This document shows, one piece after another, positions 5,548 to 5,730 of a DNA stretch of 5,730 nt. Made by a program: the position numbers and the translations under genes. The notes under the pieces were generated by a model. It had not been told where the DNA came from. It worked only from the letters and a program-made list of their open reading frames with translations, and did not search any database. Source of the stretch: Xanthobacteraceae bacterium (GTDB taxonomy: Bacteria; Pseudomonadota; Alphaproteobacteria; Rhizobiales; Xanthobacteraceae); the NCBI GenBank assembly GCA_030037185.1, contig JASHRR010000906.1:1-5730 (forward strand), given 5' to 3'. The first letter of the stretch is position 1. Each line of letters starts with the position of its first letter.

Positions 5548-5730
5548 TGGACCGTATCCTGGTGAATTGAGAAGGCGGGTCATCGGCTTTGTTGAAGCAG
5601 GAGGTTCGCGCCGTGAAGCGGCTGAACAGTTCGACATCGGTGTCAGTTCCGCCATCAGGTGGATGCAACGCTTTCGCGAGGACGGGACTTGCGAACCGAT
5701 GCCACGCGGCGGAAGCACTTCGCCATTGGA
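5543..5730 (+). CDS. IS630-family transposase, N-terminal part
   Basis: The ATG at 5543 opens 62 codons that continue past the window edge without a stop. The product starts MRGPYPGELRRRVIGFVEAG, followed by a helix-turn-helix (residues 23-44, SRREAAEQFDIGVSSAIRW), then MQRFRED and a PMPRGG turn. This is the standard N-terminal DNA-binding region of IS630-family transposases (or of their first ORF), which recognises the element ends. The DDE catalytic domain lies beyond the window. AGGGA at 5529-5533, 9 nt upstream, is a plausible Shine-Dalgarno. An inverted repeat CGCATTG/CAATGCG spans the start codon (listed separately). Confidence 0.85.
   Translation, partial: MRGPYPGELRRRVIGFVEAGGSRREAAEQFDIGVSSAIRWMQRFREDGTCEPMPRGGSTSPL

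Larger units (their letters stand above)
5456..5730 (+). mobile_element. IS630-like insertion sequence, left part (runs off window)
   Basis: DUF3631 similarity stops near 5440, and 100 bases later an IS630-type transposase starts on the opposite strand. IS630 elements insert at TA; TA dinucleotides occur at 5450-5451 and 5454-5455, so the left end is probably at about 5452-5456. The terminal repeat cannot be confirmed because the right end is outside the window. The 5' leader holds a short palindrome GTTAG/CTAAC (5501-5505 with 5512-5516). Confidence 0.65.

Overview
The window looks like accessory or island-margin DNA from a Bradyrhizobium-type alphaproteobacterium. The main basis is the large minus-strand porin, whose AQA|ADLPTKAQPVEYVK signal-peptide junction and SLYGAGFWYVPGTDTCIKIG block are typical of rhizobial Porin_2 proteins. 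Coding DNA is GC-rich and the intergenic DNA around 2520-2850 is clearly AT-rich.

Layout. 1-718: no confident gene. There is a coding-like but stop-interrupted plus-strand reading frame (about 85-537), then inverted repeats beyond the porin stop. 719-2488 (minus): complete outer-membrane porin with signal peptide, Shine-Dalgarno and a 5'-leader hairpin. 2489-2919: AT-rich divergent intergenic region with a perfect TATAAT, a pair of ACACGTT repeats, a CCGAA/TTCGG palindrome and a CCTTAATATTTAAGG palindrome. 2920-4038 (plus): an unusual 372-residue protein with four tandem CxxC...CxxCY zinc-ribbon-like repeats, a fifth CxxC...YCSxxCRQ finger, a probable coiled coil and a damaged C-terminal hydrophobic segment. 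4092-4409 (plus): small unknown protein with a good Shine-Dalgarno, possibly co-transcribed with the finger protein. 4410-4685: no intact gene, with traces of a decayed minus-strand frame. 4686-5455 (minus): decayed C-terminal half of a DUF3631 (phage/plasmid primase-helicase associated) gene with three or more frameshifts and two in-frame stops. 5456-5730 (plus): left end of an IS630-like insertion sequence with the start of its transposase, running off the window.

How they relate. The porin is a housekeeping-type envelope gene. Everything to its right looks like a mobile-DNA graveyard: a DUF3631 gene cut by an IS630-like element and then decayed, facing the multi-finger protein and its small partner. 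No pathway is evident. The strongest candidate for something undescribed is the multi-finger gene. Two separate tandem duplications inside it (105-bp and 93-bp periods) built a four-unit cysteine array on top of a coiled-coil module that I associate from memory with rhizobial membrane proteins.
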